A DNA stretch of 64,000 bases from Mesorhizobium sp. B4-1-4 (GCF_006439395.2 NZ_CP083950.1:4092001-4156000); one strand, 5' to 3'. Positions 9,171-17,666 are shown, numbered from the stretch's first letter. Made by a program: numbers and translations. Notes: generated by a model from the letters alone, not told the origin.

Positions 9171-9201
9171 ATATCGAGGTTCGGCGGCCAAAAATCAAGG
9201 G
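9171..9201 (-). promoter_or_regulatory. Candidate sigma-32-type promoter for grpE
   Basis: On the minus strand CCCTTGAT (9194-9201) is followed after about 14 bp by CCTCGATAT (9171-9179), similar to the RpoH pattern CTTGAA-N-CCCCATAT. It lies about 45 bp upstream of the grpE start. The match is partial and this is an inference. Confidence 0.4.
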
Positions 9202-9365
9202 GTAAGCGCCCCTCGGCCTTTGGCCGGCACTAAGCCGTGACCGGCGGTGATACTTCGATTTTAATTCAAATTTTACCGTACTTGCCAGCTTTGCTTGCCA
9301 CAAGGGCGTGATGCGGGAACCATTCCCTTGCTGGAGGAGTTTCGGAACCGACATAGGATTTTGAA

Positions 9366-9566
9366 ATGATGACCCGCAACAAGGCTGAAAAGGGAGAACG
9401 GCTCGCCACGGAGGTCCGGCGCCAGCTCGGTGCCGAGGCGATGACCCGCTTTTTGCGCACCTTGCCGGCTTTCCGCACCGAGGCCGACATTCCCGACCGC
9501 TTCAGGCAATTGCTCGACCGCCTCGACCGATTGGAGGATGGGGACGTAAGCTGGCGACGCCAGTAA
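9366..9566 (+). CDS. Small protein with NepR-like C-terminal motif
   Basis: A 66-residue basic protein; AGGA at 9355-9358 lies 7 bp before the ATG and is a reasonable ribosome site. The C-terminal half contains IPDRFRQLLDRLDRLED. This resembles the PDRF-x-LL-x-LD signature of NepR anti-sigma factors, which hold the general-stress sigma factor EcfG until PhyR is phosphorylated. The N-terminal half (KGERLATEVRRQLGAEA) is also compatible with NepR helix 1, but PhyR and EcfG genes are not adjacent. A simple conserved hypothetical is the alternative. Confidence 0.6.
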   Translation: MMTRNKAEKGERLATEVRRQLGAEAMTRFLRTLPAFRTEADIPDRFRQLLDRLDRLEDGDVSWRRQ

Positions 9567-9659
9567 GGCTCTCGCCAGGATTCTTACGCGACAATTACGC
9601 GCGGTAATTTCGCGTGATAGTCGCCTTGCGGCGGCGGCACGCCCCGCCTATGGTTCGTG

Positions 9660-10682
9660 ATGAACATGATTTCCCCCGACGCGGCCGCTAACAGCAAGCG
9701 CGCCTGGCTGAAGATTCTGGCGCGCTACAAGAAGCCGGACCGGCGGCGCAGTGCCATCGAACTCGCCATCACCCTTATCCCGTTTGCCACGCTCTGGGCG
9801 CTCTCTTCGGCCGCCTATGCCTATGGCCATTGGTGGGGGCTGGTCCTGATCCTTCCGGCGGCTGGGTTCCTGGTGCGCATCTTCATGATCCAGCATGATT
9901 GCGGCCATGGTTCCTTCTTCGCCAATCGTGTCGCCGACGACTGGATCGGCCGCGCGCTCGGCGTCCTGACGCTGACGCCCTACGACTGCTGGCGCCGTGC
10001 CCACGCGACACATCATGCCGGCGCCGGCAATCTCGACGAGCGCGGCATGGGCGACATCCGGACCCTGACCGTTGCCGAATACCGGCGGATGTCCTGGCGT
10101 GGCCGCCTGGCCTATCGGCTTTACCGCCATCCGCTGGTGATGTTCGGTCTCGGGCCGATCTGGCTGTTCATCTTCTCGCAAAGGCTGCCTGTCGGCATGA
10201 TGCGCGGCGGGCTGACACCCTGGGTGTCGTCAATGATCACCAATCTCGCCATCGCGCTTGCGGCGGCCTTGCTCATCTGGGCCGTTGGCCCCGGTGCGTT
10301 CCTGGTTGTCCATCTGCCGATCGTCATTCTCGCCGGTTCGGCCGGCATCTGGCTGTTCTATGTCCAGCACCAGTTCGAGGAGACGGAATGGGCAAAGGAT
10401 GACGAATGGGAATTCCAGCGCGCCGCCTTGCATGGCTCGTCCTATTACGATTTGCCGCCGGTGCTGAACTGGTTCACCGGCAATATCGGCGTCCACCACG
10501 TCCATCACCTCTCCGCCAAGGTGCCGGGCTACCGGCTGCAGGAAGTGCTGCGCGATTATCCGGAACTGCGCGGCATCGGTCGCGTCACGCTGCTCGAGAG
10601 CCTGCGCTGCGTCAAACTCGCATTGTGGGACGAAAACCGCCGCAAGCTGGTGTCGTTCCGTGAGGCGCGGGCGGCGGTATAG
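9660..10682 (+). CDS. Membrane fatty acid desaturase
   Basis: A 340-residue di-iron membrane desaturase. The three His boxes are visible: HDCGH (residues about 80-84), HATHH after the RRAH segment, and HHVHH near the C-terminus. Four hydrophobic stretches fit the desaturase topology. The arrangement resembles omega-6/delta-12 acyl-lipid desaturases. A GTG codon immediately precedes the chosen ATG and could also serve; no strong ribosome site is visible. The product would introduce a cis double bond into membrane acyl chains. Confidence 0.9.
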   Translation: MNMISPDAAANSKRAWLKILARYKKPDRRRSAIELAITLIPFATLWALSSAAYAYGHWWGLVLILPAAGFLVRIFMIQHDCGHGSFFANRVADDWIGRALGVLTLTPYDCWRRAHATHHAGAGNLDERGMGDIRTLTVAEYRRMSWRGRLAYRLYRHPLVMFGLGPIWLFIFSQRLPVGMMRGGLTPWVSSMITNLAIALAAALLIWAVGPGAFLVVHLPIVILAGSAGIWLFYVQHQFEETEWAKDDEWEFQRAALHGSSYYDLPPVLNWFTGNIGVHHVHHLSAKVPGYRLQEVLRDYPELRGIGRVTLLESLRCVKLALWDENRRKLVSFREARAAV

Positions 10683-10687
10683 CGCTT

Positions 10688-10719
10688 ACCTTCTCCCCGT
10701 CACTATACGGGGAGAAGGT
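10688..10719. repeat. Hairpin repeat downstream of the desaturase gene
   Basis: A 13-bp stem (ACCTTCTCCCCGT with its complement) encloses a 6-nt loop just after the desaturase stop. A related CTCCCCG..CGGGGAG hairpin occurs at 32240-32265. There is no U-tract, so it is more likely an intergenic repeat of the type common in rhizobia than a strong terminator. Confidence 0.6.
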
Positions 10720-10793
10720 GCCGGCAGGCGGATGAGGGGCGGCGCCGGACTTTCACGTGATTGAAAGCGGCAGCGAACGATACTGTAGCTTAG

Positions 10794-10838
10794 AGCAATT
10801 CCAGGAAAAGTGTGAGACGGTTTTCTGTCCGGAATTGC
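10794..10838. repeat. Dispersed repeat with GCAATTCC..GGAATTGC ends, copy 1
   Basis: GCAATTCC-N-GGAAAAGT followed by TTTTC and CCGGAATTGC forms an imperfect palindrome. A second copy lies in inverted orientation at 47670-47707, after the UxaA-family gene. Both are noncoding. Confidence 0.6.
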
Positions 10839-10853
10839 ATCAAAACAAGAAGT

Positions 10854-10894
10854 TAGAGCAGATTGCCGTTTCCGTGAAACGGTGAACTGCTCTA
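10854..10894 (-). terminator. Probable hairpin terminator of the PfpI-like gene
   Basis: TAGAGCAG..GCCGTTT pairs with AAACGG..CTGCTCTA just past the minus-strand stop at 10899. On the minus strand the hairpin is followed by AACTTCTTGTTTT, a moderate U-rich tail. It may also be part of the neighbouring repeat. Confidence 0.5.
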
Positions 10895-10898
10895 AGCC

Positions 10899-11519
10899 TC
10901 AGGCCGCCTGACGCTCGTCGCGCATCAGCATCTCGCCGTGGCGGATTTCCGTGCCCAGCACCTTCAGGCATTCGCGGATGAAGTTGGATAGGCCGGGCCA
11001 GCCCTTGGCCGACACCAGATTGCCGTCGACATGGGCGCCGGTCGGCGCGACATCGATGTAGATGCCGCCGGCCAGCGTCACTTCCGGTTCGCAATAGTGG
11101 AGCGCCGCCACTTCCCTGCCCCGCACCACACCATCGACCGCGATCAGGATCTGCACGCCATGGCAGATGGTGAAGATCGGCTTGCCGGCCTCGTGGAAAT
11201 GCCGCACCAGCGCCTGCACCCGCTTGTCGATGCGGATGTATTCCGGTCCGCGCCCGCCCGCCGCGTAGACGGCGTCGTATTTGGCCGGATCCACCTCGGC
11301 AAACGTCTTGTTGAGGATATAGTCGTGGCCGGGCTTTTCCGTATAGGTCTGGTGGCCTTCGAAGTCGTGCAGCGAAGTCTTCAGGACATCACCCGCCTTC
11401 TTGTCCGGGCACACGACGTGGACGGTGTGTCCGACGGCATGCATGGCCTGTTCGAAAACGAAAATCTCATATTCCTCGCTGAACTCGCCAACGAGCATCA
11501 GTATCTTCTTGCCAGCCAT
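10899..11519 (-). CDS. DJ-1/PfpI family protein
   Basis: A 206-residue single-domain protein of the DJ-1/ThiJ/PfpI superfamily. The nucleophile elbow is FTICHGVQ with Cys119; an acidic residue near position 14-18 (SEEYE) would hydrogen-bond the thiol. Members include deglycases, chaperones and cysteine peptidases; which activity applies here is not visible. It stands alone, with a 217-bp gap to the sulfur operon. Confidence 0.9.
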   Translation of the reverse strand: MAGKKILMLVGEFSEEYEIFVFEQAMHAVGHTVHVVCPDKKAGDVLKTSLHDFEGHQTYTEKPGHDYILNKTFAEVDPAKYDAVYAAGGRGPEYIRIDKRVQALVRHFHEAGKPIFTICHGVQILIAVDGVVRGREVAALHYCEPEVTLAGGIYIDVAPTGAHVDGNLVSAKGWPGLSNFIRECLKVLGTEIRHGEMLMRDERQAA

Positions 11520-11736
11520 CCCGGTTCCTCCCTTGCGGCCATTTATTTCGGGTCACGAAATAATAATGCCATCCTACGGCCAAGACGTGCTTTGGGAAAG
11601 AGAGAAACGCAAAATTGGTCGGACCAGTTTGGCAAAATTCCACCTCTCTCAGACGCGGTGCTATCACCTCGACTGAAAAGGGTTCACCTGGTTCGACCAG
11701 ACTGCCGCAAGAGGTGGCATGGAGGACAAGCTCACG

Positions 11737-12270
11737 TCAGCTGGAGCGCACGCGCCGCCACGAATATTTTGGGCCTTTGGGTTCCGGCACCGCGGCTGGC
11801 TGGTAATAGAGTCCCAATCCGCCTGTGCGGCCCTCTTCCAGGCGCTTCAACAGCACAGGGTTCGAGATCTCGAATTCGTCGAAGCCGAGCCGCAGCATAT
11901 GCGGCAACTGGTCGACCAGAACCTGCCCGGTGGCGCGCACCGCGCCTTCGAAATGGTAGCGGCTGCGCAGTAATTCGCCCTTGGAGAAGGAGCGACCGTC
12001 GCTGAAAGCCGGGAAAGCGAGCGCCACCAGCGACAGTTGGTCGAGCAGGTCGGCGATCTTCTCGAGCTGATCGCCGGGCTGCAGCAGGACGCCGAGCCGC
12101 TCCCTGGCGGAAAGGCGCACCTCCGGATCAAGATCAAGGAACGGCTGCAGCGGCAGGATGAAGCGGCCATTGCCGGAAAGCGCGTCCGCGTTTTCCGCAT
12201 GGGCCCACTCGTCCTCGCGAAAACCCTCCGGGGTCCAGAGCCGGGTCTCCGGTGTCGTCGGTCCAGTCAT
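11737..12270 (-). CDS. DUF934 protein linked to sulfite reductase
   Basis: A 177-residue protein. The ATG at 12270 has GGGA upstream; the longer frame would start at a TTG four codons earlier. The C-terminal half has the DUF934 pattern: RSRYHFEGAVRATGQV, LPHMLRLGFDEFEI and a terminal GLGLYYQPA. In proteobacteria DUF934 genes sit beside cysI/cysH and are thought to support sulfite reduction, possibly electron delivery or siroheme loading; this is association only. It is last in the cysG-DUF2849-cysI-cysH operon, separated from cysH by a 112-bp palindrome. Confidence 0.85.
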   Translation of the reverse strand: MTGPTTPETRLWTPEGFREDEWAHAENADALSGNGRFILPLQPFLDLDPEVRLSARERLGVLLQPGDQLEKIADLLDQLSLVALAFPAFSDGRSFSKGELLRSRYHFEGAVRATGQVLVDQLPHMLRLGFDEFEISNPVLLKRLEEGRTGGLGLYYQPAAVPEPKGPKYSWRRVRSS

Positions 12271-12313
12271 CAAAATTCCCAAAATTCGAAGAGCTCAAGG
12301 GTGTGTTGAAATG

Positions 12314-12425
12314 CAGGTCAGGCCACGTCGAAAACGGCTGCTTCCGAGAACCGGAGCGGAGCGTACTTGAAGTACGTGAGCACCGGAAGCGCAGGAAGCC
12401 GCCGTTTGCAGACCGGCCTCACCTG
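12314..12425. repeat. Large RIME/REP-like palindrome between cysH and the DUF934 gene
   Basis: Arms of about 50 bp run from CAGGTCAGGCC at 12314 to GGCCTCACCTG at 12425 and meet at the perfect core CGTACTTGAAGTACG (12362-12376). Pairing is imperfect but extends across the whole element. It would fold into a long stem-loop in the mRNA between two genes of one operon, so it may affect mRNA stability or relative expression. Confidence 0.8.
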
Positions 12426-12439
12426 AATTGCAACATACC

Positions 12440-13204
12440 CTATAGTGATGCGTCGGTCAGCGAAACTTCCAGCCCCGACAGATGAATGCCGCACTCGGTC
12501 TTGGCATGACCTGCCCAGCGGCCGCTGCGCGCGTCCTCGCCCGGCTGCACCGGCTGCGTGCACGGGAAGCAGCCGATCGAGAGATAGCCGTAGGCGACGA
12601 GCGGATTTTCGCGCAGGACATGCGCGCGCATATAGTCCGCCTGATCCGATGTCGTCCAATGCGCCAGCGGATTGATGCGGATGCGCGGGCCGACCGCCTC
12701 GAACACCGGAAGTGCTGCCCGTGTCGAGGCCTGGAAGCGCTTGCGCCCGGTCAACCAGGCGCGGAAGGGTGCGACCCCACGCGCCAGCGGCTCGACCTTG
12801 CGCACATTGCAGCAGGCATCGGTGTCGCACTGGTGGAGATTGCCCGTCGGATCGATCCGCTCAAGTGCAGCCTCCTCCGGCTTGATGACCTGGATGTTGG
12901 TCAGCCCGAAATCGGCGACGAGCGCGTCGCGGTAGCCGAGCGTCTCCTCGAAATGCTTGCCGGTGTCGAGAAAGATGACCGGTAGCGACCGGTCGATCTC
13001 GGCGATCATGTGCAGCAGCACTGCGGAATCCGCGCCGAAGGACGACACGGCCGCGATCTCGTCGCGGAACAGTTCGCCGGCCGTGCGTTCGATGATCTCG
13101 AGCGGCTTCAGATGGCCGTAGAGCGCGTCGAGCCCCGCCGCCTTGGCGGCGACGCCGTCATCGACATCGACTATACGGTCAAGCGGCCTTGGCTTCGCCA
13201 GCAT
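12440..13204 (-). CDS. cysH: Assimilatory adenylyl-sulfate (APS) reductase
   Basis: A 254-residue cytosolic enzyme reducing activated sulfate to sulfite with thioredoxin. The Met at 13204 is chosen because family similarity starts there; it overlaps the end of cysI by 26 bp. Landmarks are the PP-loop-like SSFGADSAVLLH, the catalytic C-terminal Cys238 in ECGIHLSG, and two cysteine pairs, Cys131-Cys132 and Cys212-x-x-Cys215. These pairs bind a [4Fe-4S] cluster and mark APS-preferring enzymes rather than PAPS-only CysH. Confidence 0.94.
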   Translation of the reverse strand: MLAKPRPLDRIVDVDDGVAAKAAGLDALYGHLKPLEIIERTAGELFRDEIAAVSSFGADSAVLLHMIAEIDRSLPVIFLDTGKHFEETLGYRDALVADFGLTNIQVIKPEEAALERIDPTGNLHQCDTDACCNVRKVEPLARGVAPFRAWLTGRKRFQASTRAALPVFEAVGPRIRINPLAHWTTSDQADYMRAHVLRENPLVAYGYLSIGCFPCTQPVQPGEDARSGRWAGHAKTECGIHLSGLEVSLTDASL

Positions 13205-14849
13205 AGAGCGCCTCCTTGAACGGCGCGGGACCGACACGGCGGTAGGCGTCGATGAATTTTTCCTGTGGGTCGAGCCGAAGGCCGAGATAGGTGTCGACGA
13301 TCGTCTCGATGGCATCGGTGATCTCATCGGACGAGAAGCCGCGGCCGATGATCTCGCCGACCGACGTGTTCTCGTCGGCGGAGCCGCCAAGCGTGACCTG
13401 ATAGAGCTCGGAGCCCTTCTTCTCGACGCCGAGGATGCCGATATGGCCGACATGGTGATGGCCGCAGGCATTGATGCAGCCTGAGATCTTCAGCTTCAGT
13501 TCGCCGATCTCGCGCTGCCGTTCCAGCGAGGCGAAACGGCGCGAGATTTCCTGCGCGATCGGGATCGAGCGTGCGGTCGCTAGCGCGCAATAGTCGAGGC
13601 CCGGGCACGAGATGATGTCCGAGATCAGGTTGGAATTGGCTGTCGCCAGGCCGATGGCGACCAGGGCGTCATAGACCGCCTTGAGGTCGGCGCGCGCCAC
13701 ATGCGGCAGGATCAGGTTCTGCTCATGGCTGACGCGAAGCTCGTCGAAGGCGTATTTTTCGGCGATGTCGGCCACCGCTTCCATCTGGCTGTCCGAGGCG
13801 TCGCCCGGCACGTCGCCGATGCCCTTGAGCGAAATCGTCACCGCCGCGTAGTCAGGATGGCGGTGCGTCACCACATTCTGGTCGAGCCACTCCGAGAAGC
13901 CCTTGGAATCGAGGCGAGCCAGCTTGACGGCCTCGTCGCCATCGGGCCGATCAACCAGCGCCGGCGGCGCGAAATACGCTTCGATGGCGCGGATGTCGGC
14001 ATCCGGCAGTTTCAGCTCGGCGTCCTTCAACTCCTGCCACTCGGCCTCGACCTGCCGGGTGATTTCCTCGACCCCGGTCTCATGGACGAGGATCTTGATG
14101 CGCGCCTTGTACTTGTTGTCGCGGCGGCCATAGAGATTGTAAACGCGCAGGATCGCCGTGCAGTAGGACAGAAGGTCGGCTTCCGGCAGGAAGTCACGGA
14201 TTTTTCGCGCCACCATCGGCGTGCGGCCCTGACCGCCACCGATATAGACGGCGAAGCCGAGCTCGCCGGCGGCGTTCTTCTTCAGATGCAGCCCGATGTC
14301 ATGCGTCTGGATGGCGGCACGGTCGCGCTCGGCACCCGTCACCGCGATCTTGAATTTTCTGGGCAGGAACGAGAATTCCGGATGCACCGACGACCATTGC
14401 CGCAGGATTTCCGCATAGGGGCGTGGATCGGCGGCCTCGTCGGCGGCAGCCCCGGCAAAATGGTCGGCGGTAACGTTGCGAATGCAATTGCCGCTGGTCT
14501 GGATGGCGTGCATCTCCACACTTGCCAGATCAGCCAGGATCGCCGGAATGTCCGACAGCGCCGGCCAGTTGAACTGGATGTTCTGACGCGTGGTGAAATG
14601 TCCGTAGCCCTTGTCGTATTTGCGGGCGATGTGGCCGAGCATGCGCAACTGCTTGCCGTTCAGTGTGCCATAGGGCACCGCTATGCGCAGCATATAGGCG
14701 TGCAGTTGCAGATAGACGCCGTTCATCAGCCGCAGCGGCCGGAACTGGTCCTCGGTGATCTCGCCGGACAGCCGGCGCTGGACCTGGTCGCTGAACTCGG
14801 CGACGCGGGCCTGGACAAAATCGTGGTCGAACTCATCGTAACGGTACAT
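13179..14849 (-). CDS. cysI: Sulfite reductase hemoprotein (nitrite/sulfite reductase family)
   Basis: A 556-residue siroheme/[4Fe-4S] enzyme that reduces sulfite to sulfide with six electrons. Duplicated ferredoxin-like and catalytic repeats are evident (GHFTTRQNIQFNWP in the first). The cluster ligands are Cys415-x5-Cys421 and Cys458-x3-Cys462 in SCPGLDYCA and GCINACGHH. No flavoprotein subunit (cysJ) is nearby, so electrons probably come from ferredoxin or another donor. It sits between DUF2849 and cysH. Nitrite reductase is the alternative family activity, but the context favours sulfite. Confidence 0.93.
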   Translation of the reverse strand: MYRYDEFDHDFVQARVAEFSDQVQRRLSGEITEDQFRPLRLMNGVYLQLHAYMLRIAVPYGTLNGKQLRMLGHIARKYDKGYGHFTTRQNIQFNWPALSDIPAILADLASVEMHAIQTSGNCIRNVTADHFAGAAADEAADPRPYAEILRQWSSVHPEFSFLPRKFKIAVTGAERDRAAIQTHDIGLHLKKNAAGELGFAVYIGGGQGRTPMVARKIRDFLPEADLLSYCTAILRVYNLYGRRDNKYKARIKILVHETGVEEITRQVEAEWQELKDAELKLPDADIRAIEAYFAPPALVDRPDGDEAVKLARLDSKGFSEWLDQNVVTHRHPDYAAVTISLKGIGDVPGDASDSQMEAVADIAEKYAFDELRVSHEQNLILPHVARADLKAVYDALVAIGLATANSNLISDIISCPGLDYCALATARSIPIAQEISRRFASLERQREIGELKLKISGCINACGHHHVGHIGILGVEKKGSELYQVTLGGSADENTSVGEIIGRGFSSDEITDAIETIVDTYLGLRLDPQEKFIDAYRRVGPAPFKEALYAGEAKAA

Positions 14850-14895
14850 GCTTCGTCTTTCAGGGCGCGTCCGCCCGTTTCATTTGGTATTCTGG

Positions 14896-15189
14896 CTAGG
14901 CTGTCCGCTCGGCCTGCTTGCCGAGATCGCCACGGATCGTCGGGCCCGCGGCGCGGATCTTCTCGCGCAGCCGCACGGGCTCGACCACGCCGTCAACGAT
15001 TTCCGCGTCGATCAGGTTGACGTCGACCACCTCGTTGGCGGCAAACGCCCTGGCGCCGATCGCCTCCAGGCGATCCTCGGCAGCTTTGTCGTGGGCAAGG
15101 TCCGCCTGATCCACCGTCTCGGCCCAGCCGCCATCGGCGTACCAGACGGCAATGCCGTCGCCGAGGCGATTGGCGGTCAATATCTTCAT
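14896..15189 (-). CDS. DUF2849 protein of the sulfur operon
   Basis: A 97-residue acidic protein beginning MKILTANRLGDGIAVW, which matches the DUF2849 family of alphaproteobacteria. These small proteins are almost always encoded between cysG and cysI and have no established activity. Its ATG overlaps the cysG stop by 4 bp, so translation is coupled; a role in sulfite reduction or siroheme handling is an inference from position. Confidence 0.85.
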   Translation of the reverse strand: MKILTANRLGDGIAVWYADGGWAETVDQADLAHDKAAEDRLEAIGARAFAANEVVDVNLIDAEIVDGVVEPVRLREKIRAAGPTIRGDLGKQAERTA

Positions 15190-16631
15190 GGCTGAACTCC
15201 TTCGGCAGCGACGGACGCACCTGTAACCCTGTGTGCCGCGAGCGGCTCGGATCGCTCGAAATTGGCCCCAGCGACGGCATCGCCGATAATGGTCATGACC
15301 GGGCCGGAAAGATCGGCCCGTGCTTCCAGCGACGGCAGATCGGCCAGCGTGCCATGGAAACGGCGGCGGTTGGCAAGGCTGGCATTCTCGACCACGGCGA
15401 CCGCCGTATCCGGCGAAAGACCGGCTTCGATCAGCCGGCCGGCAACCTCGGCGGCGACCGAGCGGCCCATATAGACGGCGACCGTGGCGCCGGAAATGGC
15501 GAGCCTGGCCCAGTCCGGCAGCGAATTGCCCTTCAGATCGTGGCCGGTGGTGAAAACCATCGACGAGGAGACACCGCGCAAGGTGAGCGGCAGCTCGAAA
15601 TCGGCGGCGGCGGCAAAGGCCGCGGTGACACCCGGAACCACCTCATAGGCGATGCCGGCGTCACGCAGTGCCGCCATCTCCTCGCCGGCGCGGCCGAACA
15701 CCAGCGGATCGCCCGACTTCAGCCGCACCACCCGCTTGCCCTGGCGGCCAAGTTCCACCAGCAGCGCATTGATTTCGGCCTGGCTCTTGGTATGGCAGCC
15801 CTTGCGTTTTCCGACCGCCAGGCGCTCGGCATCACGTCGGCCCATGGCGATAACCGCCTCCGGCACCAGCGCGTCATGGACGATGACATCGGCCTCCATC
15901 AGCAGGCGATGCGCCCGCAGCGTCAGCAGATCCTCGGCGCCCGGGCCGGCGCCAACCAGCGCGATGTGACCTGATGCCGGCGCGTTCGACAGGAGCAGAT
16001 CAGTCGCCGCCTCATACGCTCGCGAAAGCTCGCCAGCCTCTATGGCACGCGCCGGCGCACCGCCGAAGAAGTCGCTCCAGAACCGGCGACGAATATTGCC
16101 TTTGGGCAGTCTCTCGGCGGCGGCGCGGAACGAAGCAGCGAGCGCCGCCAGCCCACCGAACGACGGCGACAGCATGCGGTCGATGCGGCTGCGCAGCATC
16201 TGGGCAAGCACCGGGCCTGCCCCTTCGGTGCCGATGGCGATGGCGACCGGCGCGCGATTGACCAGCGCAGGGGTGAAGAAATCGCAGAGTTCCGGCCGGT
16301 CGACGGCATTGACCGGAATACCCAGCCGGCGCGCGTCCGCTGCGACGCGGCGGTCAAGCTCCCCATCGCCGCTGGCGGCAAACACCATGACCGCACCGTC
16401 AAGTTGTGAGACATCGTAGGCCGCCGCGATATGGCTGGCACCGGACTGGGCGATGAAGGCAAGCAGATCCGGTTCGGCATTTTGGGCGATGATGCGCAGG
16501 ACCGCGCTCGACTGTCCGATCAGCCGCGCCTTGGCCAGCGCCTGATCACCGCCGCCGACAACGGCCACAGCTTCACCCTCGACCCGCACGAAGACGGGAA
16601 AGGCGTTGAGCTTGGCATCGACCTGCGGCAT
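15186..16631 (-). CDS. cysG: Siroheme synthase (dehydrogenase/ferrochelatase plus uroporphyrinogen-III methyltransferase)
   Basis: A 481-residue bifunctional protein supplying siroheme for the sulfite reductase downstream. The N-terminal Met8-like domain starts at the chosen Met with FPVFVRVEGEAVAVVGGG, an NAD-binding loop. The C-terminal methyltransferase domain (from about 230) carries VGAGPGAEDLLTLRA, LKSGDPLVFGRAGEE and PGVTAAFAAAA. The open frame extends 25 codons further, but that part is not family-like. First gene of the sulfur operon. Confidence 0.95.
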   Translation of the reverse strand: MPQVDAKLNAFPVFVRVEGEAVAVVGGGDQALAKARLIGQSSAVLRIIAQNAEPDLLAFIAQSGASHIAAAYDVSQLDGAVMVFAASGDGELDRRVAADARRLGIPVNAVDRPELCDFFTPALVNRAPVAIAIGTEGAGPVLAQMLRSRIDRMLSPSFGGLAALAASFRAAAERLPKGNIRRRFWSDFFGGAPARAIEAGELSRAYEAATDLLLSNAPASGHIALVGAGPGAEDLLTLRAHRLLMEADVIVHDALVPEAVIAMGRRDAERLAVGKRKGCHTKSQAEINALLVELGRQGKRVVRLKSGDPLVFGRAGEEMAALRDAGIAYEVVPGVTAAFAAAADFELPLTLRGVSSSMVFTTGHDLKGNSLPDWARLAISGATVAVYMGRSVAAEVAGRLIEAGLSPDTAVAVVENASLANRRRFHGTLADLPSLEARADLSGPVMTIIGDAVAGANFERSEPLAAHRVTGASVAAEGVQP

Positions 16632-17000
16632 GTGAAACGCAATCCAGGAACAGTGTCGCGGTTTTACGCCCGGGCGCGAAAAACCAGAAGCAAAGCACTC
16701 GCGCATCCGGTGATGGCAGGCAATCGCTTTTCCGCAACGGCGAAAGGCAGGAGAAAAATATTCCGCACGGTGGGCGTGGGCGGCGTCAAGTAGCCGGTTC
16801 GAGCCTTCATTTTAGCGGATTTTAGCCGTCGGCGTCCTGCCTCGCAAAACAGTTTTTTCCAATTTCTACTATTTTTGTAGATTAAAGATGTCCGCCGATC
16901 CTTGGGGTCCGCCGCCACGGCTTTCGGTTCACCTTGGGTTGGAACGTTGCCGGGCTGGAACGCGTTCCGAATAGTCTCATACTCAAGAAGGAGCGCTATC
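16632..17000. other. Divergent intergenic region (cysG promoter and baeRF-type gene leader)
   Basis: No gene is seen in these 369 bp. The stretch 16845-16890 is much more AT-rich than its surroundings and must contain the promoter of the cys operon and/or of the plus-strand gene. It includes an inverted repeat at 16861-16883, TCTAC-TATTTTT-GTAGA with flanking AATT and TT. AAGGAG at 16988-16993 is the ribosome site of the downstream gene. Confidence 0.55.
16861..16883 (+). promoter_or_regulatory. Inverted repeat resembling an operator or a Cas12a-type repeat handle
   Basis: AATTTCTAC and GTAGATT flank a 7-nt T-rich spacer. It may be an operator for the divergent genes. The text also coincides with the conserved 3' part of Cas12a direct repeats (AATTTCTAC-loop-GTAGAT), but only one copy is present and no cas gene is in the window. 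Confidence 0.35.
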
Positions 17001-17450
17001 ATGAATACGATCAGGTTGAAGCACGGTATCTGGGTTTTGGTGGCCGACGGCGAAAAGGCGCTCTTCCTCAAGAATGTCGGCGACAGCAAGTATCCCAACC
17101 TTGAAGTCATACAGGTGGTGGAGCAGGAAAACCCGCCCACGCGCGAGCAAGGGACCGACAGCCCCGGCCGATACAATGACGGCCCCTCCGTGCACCGCAG
17201 CGCGGTCGAGGATACCGACTGGCACCGCATAGGCAAGGAACGCTTCGCCGACGAGATCGCCGGCCGGCTTTACAAGCTCGCCCATGGCGGCGCCTTCGAC
17301 AGCATCGTTCTCGTCGCTCCGCCGATAGTGCTCGGCGCCATGCGCAAGAAGCTGCACAAGGAAGTCGAGGACAAGGTCGCGGGGGAAATTCCAAAGACGA
17401 TGACCAACCACGCCATCCCTGAGATCGAGGCTCTGTTGCAGGCAGTCTGA
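17001..17450 (+). CDS. Host attachment / baeRF-like family protein
   Basis: A 149-residue cytosolic protein starting at the ATG with AAGGAG seven bases upstream. It has the features of the proteobacterial 'host attachment protein' family: WVLVADGEKALFLKN near the N-terminus, the conserved DTDWHRIGKERFADEIAG motif and IVLVAPPIVLGAMRKKL. The family name comes from an Agrobacterium locus; structurally it is grouped with bacterial release-factor-1-like (baeRF) proteins. A function in attachment is not shown by sequence. Confidence 0.85.
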   Translation: MNTIRLKHGIWVLVADGEKALFLKNVGDSKYPNLEVIQVVEQENPPTREQGTDSPGRYNDGPSVHRSAVEDTDWHRIGKERFADEIAGRLYKLAHGGAFDSIVLVAPPIVLGAMRKKLHKEVEDKVAGEIPKTMTNHAIPEIEALLQAV

Positions 17451-17666
17451 CCGCGGACGGTCCGTCGGCCAGGGAGGCGCGCACCGCGCTGGCATTCGAC
17501 CGGACCGGCAGCCTTTCGGCCCGCTCGAGTATTTGTCGCCCCACCGCCGTTTTTCGCGCCCTTGCGGGTTGCGTCACCGTCGCCCTTTCCACCATATTGC
17601 GCATGAGGCGGCGGCTCCGGGCGGCGCATATCCGACATCGTCAGCTTGAAAGGCGCGCAAAACACA

